Part shown: positions 11,910 to 23,896 of the stretch, piece after piece
How the letters are laid out: the number at the start of each line of letters is the position of its first letter
How positions within the stretch are numbered: the first letter of the stretch is position 1
From: Liriodendron chinense
Taxonomy: Eukaryota; Streptophyta; Magnoliopsida; Magnoliales; Magnoliaceae
Length of the DNA: 64,000 nucleotides
Assembly: GCA_003013855.2 (NCBI GenBank)
Contig: ML058484.1
Coordinates: forward strand, 8,915,344 to 8,979,343
Direction: 5' to 3'
Made by a program: the position numbers and the translations under genes
Notes under the pieces: generated by a model
Told to the model about the DNA's origin: nothing
What the model saw: the letters and a program-made list of their open reading frames with translations, nothing else
Databases searched by the model: none

Positions 11910-12665
11910 TGATCCTGCGAGCAGCTCTGGTCTCTGGTCTCTGGTTATGCGAGCAGCCCTAGTCTGTGGTCGCTAGTCATGCGAGCAGCCCTGGTCGCTG
12001 GTCATGCGAGCAGCTCTGGTCCCTGGTCTCTGGTCTCTGGTCATGCGAGCAGCCCTGGTCTTTGGTCTCTGGTCTCTGGTCTCTGGTCATGCGAGCAGCT
12101 CTGGTCTCTGGTCTCTGGTCATGCGAGCAGCCCTGGTCTCTGGTCTCTGGTCATGGTGAGGACGTCCCTCAGCTCATAGTACCAGCAGCCTATATATGTG
12201 AGCAGCTCGGCTCGTGCTCGTTAAAAGAGGTCGCATCCCGAACATGTGAGCAGCTCGGCTCGTGCTCGTTAAAAGAGGTCGCATCCCGAACATGTGAGCA
12301 GCTCGGCTCGTGCTCGTTAAAAGGGGTCGCATCCCGAACATGCGAGCAGTTCAACTCATGAGCACTCTCGTCATGAGCACTCCTGAATATGAGCACTCCT
12401 GAATATGACCACTCCCGAATATGACCACTCCCGAATATGACCACTCCCGGATATGAGCACTCCCGTCATGAGCACTCCTGAATATGAGCACTCCCGTCAT
12501 GAGCATTCCTGAATATGACCACTCCCGTCATGAGCACTCCCGGATATGAGCACTCCCGTCATGAGCACTCCTGAATATGACCACTCCCGTCATGAGCACT
12601 CCCGGATATGAGCACTCCCGGATATGAGCACTCCCGGATATGACCACTCTCGTCATGAGCACTCC
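11910..12665. repeat. Three tandem-repeat blocks in the LARD 5' LTR
   Basis: Block one (about 11910-12165) is built of 'gcgagcagc(t/c)ctggtctctggtc' units with variable numbers of 'tctggtc'. Block two (about 12196-12345) has three 48-bp units containing 'gagcagctcggctcgtgctc'. Block three (about 12350-12665) has 'atgagcactcccg' and 'atgaccactcccg' units. Open frames across these blocks are by-products of the periodicity. Confidence 0.9.
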
Positions 12666-13446
12666 CAAATATCATTCAACGGCAAAACAACGGTGACACT
12701 ATTTTCTATGATATGGCCCACCTGAACATCTGATTTGCCCCAAACTTGGGACCACCTCCTGGAATAGCACTCCCGAGCTGATGAACGGTTTTAATCTTAA
12801 ACCTATGCCCTATAAATGGAACCCACCTAAAAGTTTGCCAAACACGTGGAAGCATGCAAACGTGGAAAAAGCCACTGTCGTAAATACATGCGCCCAAGCG
12901 CTGATTGAGAATCGGTTACTGGTTGAAGACGTGTGGGGCCACCATGATGCCCTTTGAAACATCTGAAACATTCAGAGAATCACAAATGCCCATACGTGTC
13001 ATATGCATAAATGCTAGCTTGATCTGATACTTCTATGGCTCCACATAAGTCTTCAACGGTGATTGAACGGTGGAACTGTTTCCTCTCGTATGGCCCACCT
13101 GGAACTCGAATTTAGGTGAAACTTGAGGCCGCCTCCTAAAATGACGACCCTAAACTAATGAACCGCTCAGATTTGGGGCCCACGAACTACAAAGGAGACC
13201 CACTAACAGGTTTTCCAAAAGACGTACTAACCATGCAAACTCATGGTACATACGTATTGTCAACATTAACCAGCGTCCAGCGCCTCCAAGAGCCCACCAT
13301 CTGAGTGATTTGGAGAATCTGACCTGTTCACAGGATCAGTGTGGTCCACACGTGCCAGAGTACATAAGATTAACCTGATCCAAGTTTCAAGTGGACTACA
13401 CCATAAGAGGATATATATGAACCGTTACAACTCCCAAACCAACAAC

Positions 13447-13454
13447 TATATAAA
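13447..13454 (+). promoter_or_regulatory. TATA box of the LARD 5' LTR
   Basis: TATATAAA followed by a purine-rich GAAGAAGAAGTAG leader about 30 bp downstream. The same site is at 22099-22106 in the other LTR. It is the likely promoter for the element transcript. Confidence 0.65.
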
Positions 13455-15094
13455 GGGGTTGCGCGAGTGGCATTCAAGAAGAAGAAGTAGAAGAGAGAGA
13501 GAGAGAGAGTAGAAGAGAGAAGGAGAGCGGACGAGAAGGGGCGATTTTCTTTTGATGCGCTAGCCCTTCAAACGGAGCGATGCGCTAGCCTTTGTAGCGT
13601 GGGGCGATTTTCACCACGCGCTGAACATAGAGTGATTTTCATCACGCGCTGGCTCCAAAAGTGGGTTTGCACTAAGGTTTGAAGTGGGGACGTGCTAGCG
13701 CTAAATAAAGCCATGCGCTGTCAGCCCTTTGCACCATACGCCGCCTATAAAAAAGCCATGCGTTGCCAGCCCATACTATCATGTGCTGCTGGTCCTTAGT
13801 AGCATGTGCTCCCTCTAAAATGGCATGTGTCCTTGGCTGGAATGCATCCGCCCCTCTCCAAACATATGTACCCCTAACCAATGAGCATGCGCTCAGCACC
13901 AGGTGCCATGCGCTTAACTTGATTTGTCTCAGTTGAAGTGTACCTAGACTGCACTCGGCCTAATTTAACTTAATTGCACATGCACCCAACATGATGTGGC
14001 TTTGTTACATACTCATTATGCATAACCCCATCTAATCTAGCATTCTCTCTACGTAATCTAACATGCACTATGTCTCATTCCGCTTAATCTAGCATTCGCT
14101 CTATGATATTTGGCATGTACTAAAGACTACCTCACTTTGTTTGCAATGTCCCGCATATTTGTGTATACAAGCAGATATCAAACTAAGCTTCTGTTGCATA
14201 TCGACTATCAACAAGTGAACAGAAGCCAGAACGCACCCGAAGACGAATCACCAGACTCCAACACGATTCGACAACTGCTTGCAGAAACTTCATATTTATT
14301 GTATTCATTATACAAATATGTTTTAGCCCAGATTAATGCTCTTGGACTAAGCAAAGGGGATTATGGTTAACACGATAAACCATACCAGGAGAGTTCTAAA
14401 CTATCACACACAATTTGTTAAAGACTGACACTTCAAGAACAGTCGATGCCCTACCCATCCAAACGGCATCCGCTGGTTGAGCTGCTCAGGTACACACAAC
14501 TGTGGAATGGACTTCCCGAGGTCACCTGTCCATACATTGACAGGCGCAGGCCTGGAGTCGTCCTTCCCAGCCGTAAACCCTGACAGTCCCAGCCCGGATC
14601 TCCGGTCAAAACATGGGACATAGACATCCGACTCGTACAAAGATGGATCAGTCCATAACAGAACACAGCAAATACAGGTCTCCGCAACCATACAAATACA
14701 GGTCTCCGCGACCATACAAACACAGGTCTCTTCGACCACACAAAATACAGGTTTCTACGACCACGAACTCTAAGGCCATAGTCCCTGATGACTTAGTCTT
14801 CTGCCCATCGATTTGGGCTGTTTCTGAATACTCCACCTCATGTACAATTGCTATTCATAGTAGAGTTTTGTCGCTTTGTGCCGTGGTTTTCTCCCGCAAG
14901 GGTTTCCACGTAAAAATCTCTGTGTTCCTTGTGGCGTGCATGATTTATATTTTTGCTTCCTTATTTGCTTTATTTTTCTCTAAGGCGTATACATTTACTT
15001 TTGCCTTTTAATCAAGGGTGATCGATCCATTCGATGTAATTAAGGGCTCGTGCCAGATCACGGCCTGGAATGTACAAGATCTCAGAATCTCTGG

Positions 15095-15100
15095 AATAAA
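15095..15100 (+). terminator. Probable polyadenylation signal in the LARD LTR
   Basis: AATAAA lies about 150 bp before the LTR end and is repeated at 23747-23752 in the 3' LTR. This is a usual location for LTR 3' end formation. Confidence 0.5.
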
Positions 15101-15247
15101 ATTCGCCTTGCGATATCTCTTCTCTTGTGTACCTTTGTGAATACCTGTGATTGTCTATGAATGTTTCTATTATTCAGAACCCCAGAGCAACTAAACACCA
15201 CATTTCAGAGAATGTTCCCCGCGGTTCATTCTCTAGTTCTAACAAAC

Positions 15248-15265
15248 TGGCGACTCTGCTGGGGA
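15248..15265 (+). other. Primer-binding-site candidate of the LARD
   Basis: TGGCGACTCTGCTGGGGA begins three bases after the 5' LTR, the expected place for pairing to a tRNA 3' end (TGG complements CCA). The tRNA was not identified. Confidence 0.75.
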
Positions 15266-16446
15266 ATTCAAACAATACCAGAATCTCTGGTTATTTCTGA
15301 GTAAATGGACATTCTAAGATAAATCATTTGTAGGCACTGATGTGTACGTAAGAAAGGTTACCGTAAGGAGAAATGTTCGGCACCTTCACGGGTGCCAAAC
15401 TGGCGACTCTCAACGGGAACGTTCTTCCCTTCATCTTTAAGGCAAAAGCATCTAAAATCAAAGTTTTCAAAACTTTTAAAAATCCTAAAGTTTTAAAAGA
15501 TAACAGAAGCATGTGTATTCCTGTTGCGCATTTACTTTTATGTCTAACTTTTATTACGACTGATAAGGTCGTGCACTTTCTATATCTAGTTGTAGAATGC
15601 TCTAATGACATGTGATTGTGCAGTGAAAGTTAGCAAAAATACTAACCTTAAGAACAGGAGAAATGTCGTCTGTACTTATCTTTTTGGCGACTGGAGGATT
15701 CCGCTTCTCGCATTCCACTGTAACGGCACCAACCACTTCTAAGTCCGGCTACAGCTAACTTGAAGCCGCAAACAGCCGAAGGAAATGAAGAAAACAACGA
15801 TGGAGGCTCCATATTAGAAGATCACTATGGTCAAGGCATGCCGCACCATAAAAAAAAAAGGGGCAGTGGCAACCAGAACAAGTTAGCAGCGCTTCCACTA
15901 CTGACCAGACTACAGTATTGAGGCCACAAAAGTTCATACGCTCGGTTGGTAGCTTCCCAGCTCTCTTGGAAGTGAACCACCTAGACAGGGGGCAGTTCAG
16001 GCCGACTATGACAATCACAAAACCAAGAGAGGGGATTGTCATTGAGACCAGTTAAATGAAATCAAGGCCGATTCGTGAGGAGCAGCCAGCACAGGTCGTG
16101 ATGGTATAGATAATTGAAGGCGAAAAGCCGATCAAACAAGATGTTGAACCGTTAACAACTCAGGAGCAGATCAACGAATTGACCAAGCTCAGTTATCAAG
16201 GTGAGTGAAGGAGATCCAGGATGCGTTAGCCACCCCAATCGCACAGAGAATAGCCCGCAGTGCCGCTTCACCCACTCGACAGCCAGCGAAAGAATCACAG
16301 GGGGCACTCAAAACATCATTTTCGCCCAAGATATCACAGGGGGCGAGTAACGGGTTTCCTCATCAAGCGAATGAGCCAATGAAGTGGCGGTCAACCTCAT
16401 AGCCAAGGAAGCAGTCAAAGAAGTTGACAACCTGACAACCAAAGTC

Positions 16447-16682
16447 GCTGAACTCTGGATAAGCACAAATCTTGCCGAACTCTGCATAGGCATAAAGTCG
16501 CTGAACTCTGCATAAGCGCGAATCTCGCCAAACTCTGAATAGGCACAAAGTCGCTGAACTCTGCATAAACGCGAATCTTGTCAAACTCTGCATAAGCATG
16601 AAGTTGCTGAACTCTGCATGAGCGTGAATCTCGCCGAACTCTATATAAACACAAAGCCGCTGGACTTCGCAAAAGCGTAAAC
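16447..16682. repeat. 53-bp tandem repeat in the LARD interior
   Basis: Four full units and a partial one each begin 'gctgaactct' and contain 'cataagcgcgaatctcgcc' or variants. The units differ from each other at several positions, so the array is not a recent expansion. Confidence 0.9.
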
Positions 16683-19600
16683 CTTATCCCAGGTTACGAG
16701 GATAAACTGAACCATACAGCCTCCAAGTGACGGATATAAACTAAACCAATACAGTTCTAAAATACCCCAGGTTACGGGTCTAAACTGAACCACATGAAGA
16801 TCAATCAATCAAATCAAGTATCAAATTTTCATATCAAGATGAGATCTCCATACGAGAACCAAATCTTTATATCAATCAGACAGAAACAAAATCACCATAT
16901 CGTCAAGAAAGATCTCAATGTCACGTGGATCAAATATTTATATCACTAGATCAAACTAAATCTCTGCATCGCTCTAATCAACCAACGAGGCAGGAGCGCG
17001 TTCTATAGAGAGAATCTACATGAGGTGCAACACTTTCATTTTACCTTATTATCATGGATTTTATTATTATCATTATGGCATTCTTTTACTCTATACGGGA
17101 GTAATTTGGAGGCGACGATCTCTTATATATATGGCTTCATATGAAGATAGTTTCGGCATTCTATTATATCTCATTTCGCATCAGAATATCTTCGGCTTTC
17201 CCCTATATATGAATTATCTTACAATGAGAGCATACGATTGAAGACTATGATCAGTTGGCCTTCAATATGGATTTCTAGAGCAGGGAGCTTTCTTCATCAA
17301 GGAGCGCGTTCTATAGAGAATCTACATGAGAGCAGGGAGCTTTCTTCATCAAGGTATTTTTATAAGCTCAAGTCTTTATATGTAATGTTATTCTCTTATT
17401 TGATTGGTTTTCTTGGAGGCGTTATCCTTATGAACCAATGAGTCGGATACACTGGGGGCAAGCCTTGATGCATGGTGAAAAGTCAAAGTTTATAAGAAGG
17501 AAATCATTGGGGGCAAGCCCTGATGCACGATGAAAAGTAAAAATTTATGAGAAGAAAATGGCTGGGGGCAGGCCAGGAGGTACCGCAGACAAATATGACA
17601 GTGAGGCGCTAAAAACATAAGGTCGTCTCAAGCTCAAAACGACAGGCAGTGCTACTATTGATGGGTCATCCAAAGAAGACTTGCGAAACCCTAAGGAACT
17701 CGGGCATGGATATCTGAGCGATTAAGGAAAGAGATGAATTACTTAAGTATCTGCCAAAATAGCCATTTGATCAAAATATAAATTATAAAGTCCAGGAGGT
17801 TCTTTAATGGATCGGTGACCGTAAGGCTAATGGATATTTCCAACAGACCAGTAGTCTCGATATAATACTCCATGTCACGAGTATAAACTGAATCTTATGT
17901 TGTCAAGTTGTGTAGGACTTCATATTACATCTCTAGAGGCGAATGTGGAGTACAACAAGCTTATATATTCACCAATGCGACGACATGTAAACGAAAACAA
18001 CAGAGTTAAAAGGGAAGTGATCTCGCTAAATGGTTATCTTCTTTCGATACATTTACCTCGCTTTTGTATATATATCTCTTGATTCATTTATCACTTTGCT
18101 TGTTATTGTCATTTAACTTAACACAACACTTACACACAGTATAGTCATCACATTGTCACCTAAATTTGAACATCATAGCGGAAACCCACAAGTTATCGTA
18201 TAAATTCGTGCAAAGTATTTGTGTAAATCCTATTGACAGGTAGAATACATCAAGGAAACACAGAATAAAAAACAGTTTAAGAAAATGAAGCAATGATGGA
18301 AGTAGCGTCGGGATCAAGCCCAACAGTCGACTTCTATGTTTTGACAGACCCAGGGGGGGTCTAAAGCTGTTACACTCATCACACCTCACATTTCTTCGAT
18401 TCTCACAAAGAGTACAGGGATAGAAGATGGAAGCTCTGTAAATTGGTATACATGCGCTGCACCACCGACACAGATTACAAATTTTGATGTATCGACTGTC
18501 AGGAACGATTACAAAACTTCTATATATATATATCAGCTGCTAGTGTCGATTTCAGACTTCCATATATACCTCCCGCTTATATCAGTTATGAATCTCAAGG
18601 GGTTTTGCACATATTTTTTTTGTCGCCGTCAATCACACTCTTACACTTATCTGTCATCATCGCCAAGTACGAGATTCTATATATATGTTACCATCACCAG
18701 TTACAAAATTCTATGAATCTTTCATCAACATCATCGAAGAGTTAGGATTATGAACTCGTATATCTATTGGACAAAATACTCCAAGGGCTCCAGACATACA
18801 AGATGGAATTGCTCGTTTCTCCACATCGCATGTAAAATCAATCATTTCCTCATATTACACACGGGACATTTCATCACTTCGTATCACATATGGAATAATT
18901 CATCGCTTCGTATTGCGTGTGGAATTGTCCAACTTTTTATATCAAATATGGAATCATTAGTCCCTACATGTTGCATACAGGATTATTCATTTGTATATTG
19001 CATATGGAATCATTCGTCGCTTCGCATCACGCATGAAATCACTCACCTCTATATGTCGCACATTGGACCATTCGTCACCTCACATATGGCGCAGAATCAT
19101 TCCTCAATTCACACGGCGAGTCAGGATTATTCTCCGATGGAATTACTCTTCAGCCTATATAATAAGAGTTATTCCCCAGCTTATATCACAAGTCAAGACT
19201 ATTGTTCAGAAACTAATATTATGGTGAAGTTGGCCTTCTTTTGAGGTTTATACTCAGTGGCTCACCTAATACTCATGCTAAGGATATCTATGGTGAGGAT
19301 CAAGGTTCTGGCCGGATGGATAGCTCAAGATCTAAGTGATTGAAAGATTGCTCTCATTGTCGAAAGTCGGCGCGTGTTCTACATTGTGTTACTCGAGGAT
19401 ACAACGCATTCTTCTCAGTCTCAGACGATATGATATGCAACAAAGAGAGGGTGGCAAGCCCTTGAGAAGAGCTTCAGCTTGCCGAGTTGGGGAAGTACGA
19501 CCACTAAAACAAATGAAGTATGGACACAAATAGTAACAGAGAATGAGAAGTGTATCAGATACTAAGTAAGACCCTTCAGCCATTCGCCATACGCAATGAG

Positions 19601-20103
19601 CCGCTCTTCGTGAAGAAAGGAGCAAAGTTGAGAAGAAAATAATCGATTTCAATATGCGACGCCTTGGAACAAGTTGCCGCCACAAAACTTAAATCCTCGA
19701 AGAACTTTGCTTCAACACTTCTTAGATAACACGGGAGAAGTAGAAGATTCATCATGCAGAATGAAAACCAACCAAAGATCAAGTCAAACATACAAGAACC
19801 TCCTCCTTATAACATCTACTTCAGCGAAGGGCACAGAAAAATGCTCATGGTGATATGTTCTCTATTACAAGTCAAGTTTCCGACTCGCGATCAGAAACGA
19901 ATTCGAAAGGTAACTTGGTGGGTTCTCAATCAGGTAAACAAATTACACGAGCAACAAAGCCAAGTAAAGGTAATGTAAATGGTATAAGAATTACTTATGG
20001 AGGGCACGACCCTAAAATTATATCGAGAAGACATAAGTAGACTCTACACCTGGACTCACCAGGCTCAGAGGGCGCGTGCGCACCTCTGTCGCCTGCTAAG
20101 CCT

Positions 20104-20117
20104 AGGTGGGGGGCATC
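20104..20117 (+). other. Polypurine tract of the LARD
   Basis: AGGTGGGGGGCATC directly precedes the 3' LTR start at 20118, which supports plus orientation of the element. Confidence 0.7.
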
Positions 20118-23100
20118 TGTTGGGGTTCCAAAAGTCAAGGTCTTCGAAACAATGATTATGAGTGCCCAAATCATCACCTGATTAGAAATAGGGCCAGTGC
20201 ATCGACATCCATCGCAAAGCGGGCCCCGCAAGCCCTCCGTTTCGCAAAACCTAAATTTTGCAAAACACGAGTAGGTCACGCGTCACTAAAGTGCCCCAGC
20301 GCATCATGAAATTTAGTGTTATAGTCGAAATAGCGGTGATTGTATATCATCATGACGTCCTGATCCTGCGAGCAGCTCTGGTCTCTGGTCTCTGGTCATG
20401 CGAGCAGCCCTGGTCTGTGGTCGCTAGTCATGCGAGCAGCCCTGGTCGCTGGTCATGCGAGCAGCTCTGGTCCCTGGTCTCTGGTCATGCGAGCAGCCCT
20501 GGTCTCTGGTCTCTGGTCTCTGGTCATACGAGCAGCTCTGGTCTCTGGTCTCTGGTCATGCGAGCAGCCCTGGTCTTTGGTCTCTGGTCTCTAGTCATGC
20601 GAGCAGCCCTGGTCTCTGGTCTCTGGTCTCTGGTCATGCGAGCAGCTCTGGTCTCTGGTCTCTGGTCATGCGAGCAGCTCTGGTCTCTGGTCATGCGAGC
20701 AGCCCTGGTCTCTGGTCTCTGGTCATGGTGAGGACGTCCCTCAACTCATAGTACCAGCAGCCTATATATGTGAGCAGCTCGGCTCGTGCTCGTTAAAAGA
20801 GGTCACATCCCGAACATGTGAGCAGCTCGGCTCGTGCTCGTTAAAAGAGGTCGCATCCCGAACATGCGAGCAGCTCGGCTCGTGCTCGTTAAAAGAGGTC
20901 GCATCCCGAACATGTGAGCAGCTCGGCTCGTGCTCGTTAAAAGGGGTCGCATCCCGAACATGTGAGCAGCTCGGCTCGTGCTCGTTAAAAGGGGTCGCAT
21001 CCCGAACATGCGAGCAGTTCAACTCATGAGCACTCTCGTCATGAGCACTCCTGAATATGAGCACTCCTGAATATGACCACTCCCGAATATGAGCACTCCC
21101 GGATATGAGCACTCCCGTCATGAGCACTCCTGAATATGAGCACTCCCGTCATGAGCACTCCTGAATATGACCACTCCTGTCATGAGCACTCCCGGATATG
21201 AGCACTCCCGTCATGAGCACTCCTGAATATGACCACTCCCGTCATGAGCACTCCCGGATATGAGCACTCCCGAATATGAGCACTCCCGGATATGACCACT
21301 CTCGTCATGAGCACTCCCAAATATCATTCAACGGCAAAACAACGGTGACACTATTTTCTATGGTATGGCCCACCTGAACATCTGATTTGCCCCAAACTTG
21401 GGACCACCTCCTGGAATAGCACTCCTGAGCTGATGAACGGTTTTAATCTTAAACCTATGCCCTATAAATGGGACCCACCTAAAAGTTTGCCAAACACGTG
21501 GAAGCATGCAAACGTGGAAAAAGCCACTGTCGTAAATACATGCGCCCAAGCGCTGATTGAGAATCGGTTACTGGTTGAAGACGTGTGGGGCCACCATGAT
21601 GCCCTTTGAAACATCTGAAACATTCAGAGAATCACAAATGCCCATACGTGTCATATGCATAAATGCTAGCTTGATCTGATACTTCTATGGCTCCACATAA
21701 GTCTTCAACGGTGATTGAACGGTGGAACTGTTTCCTCTCGTATGGCCCACCTGGAACTCGAATTTAGGTGAAACTTGAGGCCGCCTCCTAAAATGACGAC
21801 CCTAAACTAATGAACCGCTCAGATTTGGGGCCCACGAACTACAAAGGAGACCCACTAACAGGTTTTCCAAAAGACGTACTAACCATGCAAACTCATGGTA
21901 CATACGTATTGTCAACATTAACCAGCGTCCAGCGCCTCCAAGAGCCCACCATCTGAGTGATTTGGAGAATCTGACCTGTTCACAGGATCAGTGTGGTCCA
22001 CACGTGCCAGAGTACATAAGATTAACCTGATCCAAGTTTCAAGTGGACTACACCATAAGAGGATATATATGAACCGTTACAACTCCCAAACCAACAACTA
22101 TATAAAGGGGTTGCGCGAGTGGCATTCAAGAAGAAGAAGTAGAAGAGAGAGAGAGAGAGAGTAGAAGAGAGAAGGAGAGCGGACGAGAAGGGGCGATTTT
22201 CTTTTGACGCGCTAGCCCTTCAAACGGAGCGATGCGCTAGCCTTTGTAGCGTGGGGCGATTTTCACCACGCGCTGAACATAGAGTGATTTTCATCACGCG
22301 CTGGCTCCAAAAGTGGGTTTGCACTAAGGTTTGAAGTGGGGACGTGCTGGCGCTAAATAAAGCCATGCGCTGTCAGCCCTTTGCACCATACGCCGCCTAT
22401 AAAAAAGCCATGCGTTGCCAGCCCATACTATCATGTGCTGCTGGTCCTTAGTAGCATGTGCTCCCTCTAAAATGGCATGTGTCCTTGGCTGGAATGCATC
22501 CGCCCCTCTCCAAACATATGTACCCCTAACCAATGAGCATGCGCTCAGCACCAGGTGCCATGCGCTTAACTTGATTTGTCTCAGTTGAAGTGTACCTAGA
22601 CTGCACTCGGCCTAATTTAACTTAATTGCACATGCACCCAACATGATGTGGCTTTATTACATACTCATTATGCATAACCCCATCTAATCTAGCATTCTCT
22701 CTACGTAATCTAACATGCACTATGTCTCATTCCGCTTAATCTAGCATTCGCTCTATGATATTTGGCATGTACTAAAGACTACCTCACTTTGTTTGCAATG
22801 TCCCGCATATTTGTGTATACAAGCAGATATCAAACTAAGCTTCTGTTGCATATCGACTATCAACAAGTGAACAGAAGCCAGAACGCACCCGAAGACGAAT
22901 CACCAGACTCCAACACGATTCGACAACTGCTTGCAGAAACTTCATATTTATTGTATTCATTATACAAATATGTTTTAGCCCAGATTAATGCTCTTGGACT
23001 AAGCAAAGGGGATTATGGTTAACACGATAAACCATACCAGGAGAGTTCTAAACTATCACACACAATTTGTTAAAGACTGACACTTCAAGAACAGTCGATG

Positions 23101-23896
23101 CCCTACCCATCCAAACGGCATCCGCTGGTTGAGCTGCTCAGGTACACACAACTGTGGAATGGACTTCCCGAGGTCACCTGTCCATACATTGACAGGCGCA
23201 GGCCTGGAGTCGTCCTTCCCAGCCGTAAACCCTGACAGTCCCAGCCCGGATCTCCGGTCAAAACATGGGACATAGACATCCGACTCGTACAAAGATGGAT
23301 CAGTCCATAACAGAACACAGCAAATACAGGTCTCCGCAACCATACAAATACAGGTCTCCGCGACCATACAAACACAGGTCTCTTCGACCACACAAAATAC
23401 AGGTTTCTACGACCACGAACTCTAAGGCCATAGTCCCTGATGACTTAGTCTTCTGCCCATCGATTTGGGCTTTTTCTGAATACTCCACCTCATGTACAAT
23501 TGCTATTCATAGTAGAGTTTTGTCGCTTTGTGCCGTGGTTTTCTCCCGCAAGGGTTTCCACGTAAAAATCTCTGTGTTCCTTGTGGCGTGCATGATTTAT
23601 ATTTTTGCTTCCTTATTTGCTTTATTTTTCTCTAAGGCGTATACATTTACTTTTGCCTTTTAATCAAGGGTGATCGATCCATTCGATGTAATTAAGGGCT
23701 CGTGCCAGATCACGGCCTGGAATGTACAAGATCTCAGAATCTCTGGAATAAAATTCGTCTTGCGATATCTCTTCTCTTGTGTACCTTTGTGAATACCTGT
23801 GATTATCTATGAATGTTTCTATTATTCAGAACCCTAGAGCAACTAAACACCACATTTCAGAGAATGTTCCCCGCGGTTCATTCTCTAGTTCTAACA
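20118..23896 (+). repeat. LARD 3' LTR
   Basis: It is 200 bp longer than the 5' LTR. The excess lies in the tandem blocks: the 48-bp block has five units (about 20769-21010) rather than three, and the first block (about 20362-20725) is longer. From 21358 to the end it matches the 5' LTR without indels. Confidence 0.92.
20362..21320. repeat. Tandem-repeat blocks in the LARD 3' LTR
   Basis: The same three blocks as in the 5' LTR, with more units in the first two. Copy number differs between LTRs although the adjacent unique sequence is about 99.6% identical. Confidence 0.9.

Larger units (their letters stand above)
11666..15244 (+). repeat. LARD 5' LTR
   Basis: It contains tandem repeat blocks in the first 1 kb, a TATA box near the middle, a GA-rich leader and an AATAAA near the end. 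Short frames such as those at 14110-14370 and 14613-15011 recur identically or nearly so in the other LTR but resemble no protein I know. Confidence 0.92.
15245..20117 (+). other. LARD internal region without coding capacity
   Basis: I found no protease, RT, RNase H, integrase or zinc-knuckle motif in any frame. Visible structure includes a second 'aactggcgactct' near 15400, a 53-bp tandem block, duplicated ~54-bp units starting 'tgggggcaagcc' at about 17451-17575, a repeated 'ggagcgcgttctatagag' at 16994 and 17299, and an irregular repetitive stretch with 'tatggaatcattcgtcgcttcgta'-like phrases at about 18800-19200. The spacer length may matter for packaging, but that is inference. Confidence 0.85.
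11666..23896 (+). mobile_element. LARD-like non-autonomous LTR retrotransposon nested in Tat pol
   Basis: The element is 12,231 bp, with LTRs of 3,579 bp (11666-15244) and 3,779 bp (20118-23896) and a 4,873-bp internal region. The 5-bp duplication CACCT (11661-11665 and 23897-23901) flanks it. LTR ends are TGTTGGGG and CTAACA. A primer-site-like sequence follows the left LTR and a G-rich purine tract precedes the right one, giving plus orientation. No gag or pol motif was found internally, so it must depend on proteins from another element. Over the last ~2.5 kb the LTRs are colinear (constant offset 8,652) and differ at about ten sites (about 0.4%), less than the host LTRs, as nesting requires. 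Confidence 0.93.

Noticed and set aside
11966..12361. Open frames of Ser/Trp/Leu-rich repeats in both LARD LTRs (also 20258-20751, 20762-21127)
   Set aside because: They arise from tandem repeats whose unit lengths keep several frames open on both strands. Copy number differs between LTRs, and there is no start context or protein family.
14110..15011. Open frames of 86 and 132 codons in the LARD 5' LTR, repeated at 22762-23663
   Set aside because: Their duplication follows from LTR identity. No domain, codon-use or splice evidence supports a protein.
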